Assembly: GCA_024690445.1 (NCBI GenBank)
Contig: JAILPD010000023.1
Span: forward strand, 1 to 9,469
DNA from: Acholeplasmatales bacterium
GTDB taxonomy: Bacteria > Bacillota_I > Bacilli_A > Acholeplasmatales > Anaeroplasmataceae
Direction: 5' to 3'
DNA: 9,469 bases
Under the pieces are notes generated by a model. It did not search any database, had not been told where the DNA came from, and was given only the letters and a program-made list of their open reading frames with translations. The translations under genes were made by a program, and so were the position numbers. This document shows positions 6,133 to 9,469 of this stretch, one piece after another (within the stretch, counting starts at the first letter, position 1; each line of letters begins with the position of its first letter).

Positions 6133-7236
6133 TTAAACATTAAATTTAAAGAATAAGATATCTCCGTCTTGAACCTTGTAATCTTTTCCTTCTTGTCTTA
6201 CTAAGCCTGCTTCTTTAGCCTTTAATGCTGAACCACATTTGATTAAATCATCATAGGCAGTAGTTTCAGCTCTAATGAATCCTCTTTCAAAGTCTGTATG
6301 AATTACACCAGCACATTGAGGAGCTAGCATTCCCTTTTTAAATGTCCATGCTCTACATTCGTCAGGACCTGTTGTAAAGAATGTTGCATAGCCTAATAAA
6401 TCATATGTAGCTCTTACAAGCTTATTTAAACCTGGCTCAGATACACCATAGTCAGCTAAGAACATTTCTTTTTCTTCATCATCTAATTGAGCTAATTCTG
6501 ATTCTATTTCAGCTGAAATACCAATAATCTTAGAATTTGTCTTATCGGCATATTCCTTTAACTTCATATAATTAGAATCAGCCTCAGGATTTGCTATATA
6601 GTCTTCTTTTACATTAGCTACATACATAAATGGTTTAGCTGTTAATAATTGATAATTAGCAAAATATTTTTGTTCCTTATCAGATAATTCTCCAATAGCT
6701 CTTGCTGGCTTTTCTTCTTCTAGTAACTTCTTTAATCTTTGAAGTAATGCATATTCAATTGGAGCATCATCAATTTTTGATTGAGCTTTCTTTTCAATCT
6801 TAGGTATTCTTGTTTCAACCATAGCTAAATCAGCTAAAATTAGCTCTAAATTGATAATTTCAGCATCTCTAACTGGATCTACTCCACCTTCAACGTGTGT
6901 TACGTTAGAATCCTCAAAACATCTTACAACCTCTAATATGGCATCACAATTTCTAATATTACCTAAAAATTGGTTTCCTAAGCCTTCACCTTTAGATGCA
7001 CCCTTAACTAAACCAGCTATATCAGTAAATTCGCATACTGCTGGTGTAGACTTTTTAGGGTTATACATTTTTGTTAATACTTCTAATCTTTCATCTGGTA
7101 CATTAACCATACCTACATTTGGTTCAATTGTTGCAAATGGGTAATTCGCTGCTAATGCGCCTGCCTTTGTTATTGCATTAAATAAAGTTGATTTACCAAC
7201 ATTAGGTAAACCTACTATACCTGCTGTTAAAGCCAT
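6133..7236 (-). CDS. ychF: Ribosome-binding ATPase YchF (Obg-family, OLA1/YchF)
   Basis: This 367-residue protein is full length for YchF, an Obg-family P-loop protein that prefers ATP over GTP, binds ribosomes and affects stress responses and translation. Visible motifs are G1/Walker A GLPNVGKST (9-17), the G3 segment DIAGLVKGASKGEGLG (72-87) and a non-canonical G4 NVKE (208-211) in place of NKxD, which explains the nucleotide preference of the family. GISAE (239-243) serves as G5. An A-domain coiled coil lies around 135-200, and a C-terminal TGS domain covers about 280-365. An AAGGTGA ribosome-binding site at 7249-7243 precedes the ATG, which lies 18 nt after the pyrophosphatase stop, so the two genes are probably co-transcribed. 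Nothing is truncated or unusual. Confidence 0.97.
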   Translation of the reverse strand: MALTAGIVGLPNVGKSTLFNAITKAGALAANYPFATIEPNVGMVNVPDERLEVLTKMYNPKKSTPAVCEFTDIAGLVKGASKGEGLGNQFLGNIRNCDAILEVVRCFEDSNVTHVEGGVDPVRDAEIINLELILADLAMVETRIPKIEKKAQSKIDDAPIEYALLQRLKKLLEEEKPARAIGELSDKEQKYFANYQLLTAKPFMYVANVKEDYIANPEADSNYMKLKEYADKTNSKIIGISAEIESELAQLDDEEKEMFLADYGVSEPGLNKLVRATYDLLGYATFFTTGPDECRAWTFKKGMLAPQCAGVIHTDFERGFIRAETTAYDDLIKCGSALKAKEAGLVRQEGKDYKVQDGDILFFKFNV

Positions 7237-7254
7237 TTTATTTCACCTTAATCC

Positions 7255-7785
7255 TTATTTTATAAATAAATTCTTATAAGCCTTTAATGAATTTTCAATT
7301 ACATTTTTAGCTGATTCTGAGCCTTCAATTTCATAAACTACAGTTTTCTTTCCTTCAAGTTCCTTATATACAGTAAAGAAATGTCTAATTTCTTCTGCTA
7401 AATGATCAGGAAGTTCTGAAATATCATTGTACATATTCTTTGCTGGGTCATTAATGCATACAGCTATAATCTTTTCATCCATGCCCATTTCATCTCTCAT
7501 TTTGAAAACTCCAATAGGCTTACATCTTACTAGTGTTAATGGATCGAACGCTTCGTCACATAATACTAATACATCAAGTGGGTCCTTATCCTCTGAATAT
7601 GTTCTTGGAATAAAACCATAATTTGCTGGATAATGAGTTGATGTATAAAGAATACGGTCAAGAATAATTAAACCTGTTTCCTTATCAAGCTCATATTTCT
7701 TTTTACTACCTTTAGAAATCTCAATACAAGCTATAAATTCATCTTTAGTTATTCTATCATCGTCAATATCGTGCCAAATATTCAT
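7255..7785 (-). CDS. ppa: Inorganic pyrophosphatase, class A (family I, soluble)
   Basis: The 176-residue cytosolic enzyme hydrolyses pyrophosphate to two phosphates with Mg2+, pulling nucleotide, tRNA-charging and sugar-nucleotide reactions forward. The family signature D-x-DP-x-D-V lies at 66-72 (DKDPLDV). Active-site residues equivalent to the E. coli set are visible: E22, K30, E32, R44, Y56, D66, D68, D71, D98, D103, K105, Y140 and K141. The start chosen is the ATG at 7785, preceded by AAGGAG at 7800-7795 with a 9-nt spacer. An upstream in-frame ATG at 7833 would add 16 residues not typical of the family and would swallow the ribosome-binding site. It is the first gene of a probable ppa-ychF unit. 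Many Bacillota use the unrelated class C enzyme, so the class A type is a small taxonomic clue. Confidence 0.95.
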   Translation of the reverse strand: MNIWHDIDDDRITKDEFIACIEISKGSKKKYELDKETGLIILDRILYTSTHYPANYGFIPRTYSEDKDPLDVLVLCDEAFDPLTLVRCKPIGVFKMRDEMGMDEKIIAVCINDPAKNMYNDISELPDHLAEEIRHFFTVYKELEGKKTVVYEIEGSESAKNVIENSLKAYKNLFIK

Positions 7786-7794
7786 GTTATCACA

Positions 7795-7800
7795 CTCCTT
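7795..7800 (-). promoter_or_regulatory. Ribosome-binding site that sets the ppa start
   Basis: The minus strand reads AAGGAG, with a 9-nt spacer to ATG 7785. It excludes the longer reading that begins at 7833. Confidence 0.8.
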
Positions 7801-7804
7801 GTGA

Positions 7805-7833
7805 ATAATATCATAATTTAATTTTAAAATCAA
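7805..7833 (-). promoter_or_regulatory. Candidate promoter of ppa-ychF
   Basis: TTGATT (7833-7828) and TATTAT (7810-7805) on the minus strand are separated by 17 nt. The implied transcript would start near 7798, inside or at the edge of the ribosome-binding site, giving a very short leader. That makes the assignment uncertain. Read-through from the phosphoglucomutase gene is an alternative source of transcription. Confidence 0.4.
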
Positions 7834-7834
7834 T

Positions 7835-7854
7835 TTAAATACAATTGTATTTAA
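7835..7854. repeat. Perfect 20-bp palindrome upstream of ppa (possible operator)
   Basis: TTAAATACAATTGTATTTAA is identical on both strands over all 20 bases. It ends one base upstream of the candidate ppa -35 box. The core TACAATTGTA fits the TACAnnTGTA pattern known for operators of the BlaI/MecI/CopY repressor family. No such regulator is in the window, and AT-rich DNA raises the chance of coincidence. Confidence 0.45.
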
Positions 7855-7860
7855 TAAATT

Positions 7861-7897
7861 AAGGAGAAATGCTTAGAACATTTCTCCTTTTTTTTGT
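7861..7897. terminator. Stem-loop after the phosphoglucomutase gene, T-tract on the plus strand
   Basis: AAGGAGAAATG (7861-7871) and CATTTCTCCTT (7879-7889) form an 11-bp perfect stem with a 7-nt loop. It sits just downstream of the phosphoglucomutase stop and is the only terminator candidate for that minus-strand gene. The strong T-run, however, follows the stem on the plus strand (7888-7895). On the minus strand the stem is followed only by AATTTATT. It may work in both directions, weakly for the gene. Confidence 0.5.
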
Positions 7898-7899
7898 TA

Positions 7900-9469
7900 T
7901 TACTTAATCAAATTAACAATTGACATTACTTCATTAGTTAATTCTTGAAGTTTCTTATCTGCATCTTCTTGAGTCTTACCCTTAACACCATAGTAAACTT
8001 TTAATTTAGGTTCAGTTCCTGATGGTCTTAATACAAACCACATGTTGTCATTTAAGTAATACTTAATAACATTAGATGAAGGTAAGTTGATCTTAGTCTT
8101 CTTGTCAGTAGCCATATCAGTCTTAACACCAAGCTTTACATCATCCTTAGTTAAAATCTTAAAGCCCTTTAATGCAATATCAGTTGTACGGAAGAATTCC
8201 ATAATTCTCTTAATCTTAGCAGCTCCTTCAAGACCAGCTAAACCAATATTAGTAATTCCTTCCTTATAATATCCATATTCTTCATAAATAGCATTTAATG
8301 CATCAACTAAGTCCATTCCCTTTTCACGGTAATAAGCAGCAGTTTCACAAAGCATTAAAATTGCTTGAATTGAATCCTTATCTCTTACACAATCAGAAAC
8401 CAAGCATCCATATGATTCCTCAAAACCAAATACATATGTACCTCTACCAGTTTCTTCCATTTCTCTTGCCTTTTCACCGATAAACTTAAATCCTGTTAAT
8501 GTAATTTCAGTTTTTAAACCATACTTTTCAGCAATAGCAATAGGAAGTGTAGATGATACATTTGTAGTAAACATGTAACCATCCTTTGGTAATGTACCAA
8601 ATTCTTTTCTAGTCTTACAAATATAATCAAATACTAATGCAGCTGTTTGGTTACCTGTAAACAATACATATTCACCATTATGTTCAACAGCGATACCTAA
8701 TCTATCAGCGTCTGGGTCAGTTGCTAAAACAATCTTAGCACCTAAAGCCTTGGCTAAAGCAATAGCCTCATCATATGCTTCCTTATTTTCTGGATTTGAA
8801 GTCTTAACACCAGAAAAATCAGGGTCATTTGTCATTTGACAAGGAAGTGGTACTACATCATAACCAACAGATTGCAATACTTGTGGTGCGAATACTTGTC
8901 CTGTACCATGAAGTGGTGTATATACAAGCTTGAAATCCTTCTTTAAATTAGGTCTTAAAATAATCTTCTTTACATCAGCGATATATTTATCATCTACATC
9001 CTTACCGATATAATAAATAAGATTATGATTCTTTGAATGATCAATATTGAAATAATCATCAATATTATTGATTTCTGCGATAACTTGGTCAGCATCTCTT
9101 GGAACTAGCTGACAACCAGTTTCATCATAAATCTTATAACCATTGTATTCCTTTGGATTATGAGATGCAGTAATCATAATACCACCAATACACTTGAAGT
9201 TTCTAACTGCATATGATAATTCAGGTGTAGGTCTTAAAGATTCAAATAAGAATACTCTAAATCCTAAAGTTGATAATACCTCGGCAGATACTCTAGCAAA
9301 TTCTACTGATTTATGTCTATTATCATGAGAAATTGCAACACCACGTGCACCAGCACAAGGGTCCTGCTTTAATAAATAACGACCAAATCCTAATGTTGCC
9401 TTCATAACAACATAAATATTTAATCTATTTGTACCAGCACCTAAGATACCTCTCATACCACCAGTACCA
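7900..9469 (-). CDS. pgcA: Phosphoglucomutase/phosphomannomutase (PgcA type), N-terminus beyond the window edge
   Basis: The enzyme interconverts hexose 1- and 6-phosphates, supplying glucose 1-phosphate for UDP-glucose and envelope glycans. Reading through the right edge adds GTGG before MRGILGAGTNRLN. The family has G-T-G-G-M-R-G here, about 50 residues into the protein, so the ATG at 9456 is an internal methionine and the true start is outside. Numbering from that methionine, the phosphoserine loop TASHNPKEYNGYK has S98. The metal loop DPDADR is 247-252, with a sugar-binding GFEESYG further on. The phosphate-binding RPSGTEP is 477-483. All four active-site loops are present, so the enzyme should be functional. 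The closest family pattern is Bacillus PgcA (about 580 residues). Specificity for glucose or mannose phosphates cannot be fixed by inspection. Confidence 0.93.
   Translation of the reverse strand, partial: GTGGMRGILGAGTNRLNIYVVMKATLGFGRYLLKQDPCAGARGVAISHDNRHKSVEFARVSAEVLSTLGFRVFLFESLRPTPELSYAVRNFKCIGGIMITASHNPKEYNGYKIYDETGCQLVPRDADQVIAEINNIDDYFNIDHSKNHNLIYYIGKDVDDKYIADVKKIILRPNLKKDFKLVYTPLHGTGQVFAPQVLQSVGYDVVPLPCQMTNDPDFSGVKTSNPENKEAYDEAIALAKALGAKIVLATDPDADRLGIAVEHNGEYVLFTGNQTAALVFDYICKTRKEFGTLPKDGYMFTTNVSSTLPIAIAEKYGLKTEITLTGFKFIGEKAREMEETGRGTYVFGFEESYGCLVSDCVRDKDSIQAILMLCETAAYYREKGMDLVDALNAIYEEYGYYKEGITNIGLAGLEGAAKIKRIMEFFRTTDIALKGFKILTKDDVKLGVKTDMATDKKTKINLPSSNVIKYYLNDNMWFVLRPSGTEPKLKVYYGVKGKTQEDADKKLQELTNEVMSIVNLIK

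Noticed and set aside
6851..7144. 97-residue plus-strand open frame
   Set aside because: It lies wholly opposite ychF, whose motifs are unambiguous. No ribosome-binding site or promoter supports the plus-strand reading.
7786..7833. Upstream ATG for the pyrophosphatase, adding 16 residues
   Set aside because: The AAGGAG site lies inside this extension and class A pyrophosphatases of about 175 residues start where the downstream ATG does. The extension also overlaps the candidate promoter.
1..9469. CRISPR array, tRNA, rRNA, insertion sequence or attachment site
   Set aside because: Reading both strands I saw no regularly spaced repeats, tRNA-like cloverleaf, rRNA segments, transposase motifs or terminal inverted repeats.

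Overview
The window is AT-rich (roughly two thirds A+T by eye) and every supported gene lies on the minus strand. Short leaders with strong purine-rich Shine-Dalgarno sequences, TTGxxx-17-TATAAT-type promoters and the closest family resemblances (PgcA-type phosphoglucomutase, SepF) point to a low-GC Bacillota/Bacilli-type bacterium, possibly an Erysipelotrichia- or Mollicutes-adjacent lineage. No finer placement is possible from sequence alone. Tryptophan is encoded by TGG in the genes checked. The visible stops are TAA or TAG only, but nothing shows that TGA is reassigned.

Layout in transcription order, from the right edge to the left. (1) A phosphoglucomutase/phosphomannomutase of PgcA type, missing its N-terminus at the window edge. 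(2) A class A inorganic pyrophosphatase and the YchF ATPase, 18 nt apart, with their own candidate promoter and a terminator after ychF. (3) A 312-nt non-coding stretch holding that terminator, a perfect 12-bp inverted repeat, a tandem repeat and a near-consensus promoter. (4) A tight four-gene operon encoding a JetA-like kleisin, a JetB-like MukE-type subunit, a JetC SMC/MukB-like ATPase and a 104-residue SepF-like cell-division protein, closed by a clear intrinsic terminator. (5) A promoter and the first 32 codons of a uracil/xanthine-type nucleobase permease, running off the left edge.

The most interesting element is the four-gene operon. Its first three genes are the Wadjet/MksBEF-type condensin core. 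The fourth position, where a Wadjet system could carry the JetD/MksG Toprim nuclease, instead encodes a SepF-like protein. Its start codon overlaps the jetC stop codon (TAATG). No JetD-like gene is visible next to the operon, and the neighbours are housekeeping genes with no mobile-element signs. Two readings are open. One is a nuclease-free MksBEF-like condensin used for chromosome organisation and coupled to the divisome through SepF. The other is a defence complex whose effector is encoded elsewhere or replaced. This is inference from gene content and needs genome-wide and experimental tests.

The phosphoglucomutase (sugar-phosphate interconversion for cell-envelope precursors), pyrophosphatase (removal of PPi from biosynthesis), YchF and the nucleobase permease are ordinary core functions. 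They suggest the condensin operon sits in a stable chromosomal region.
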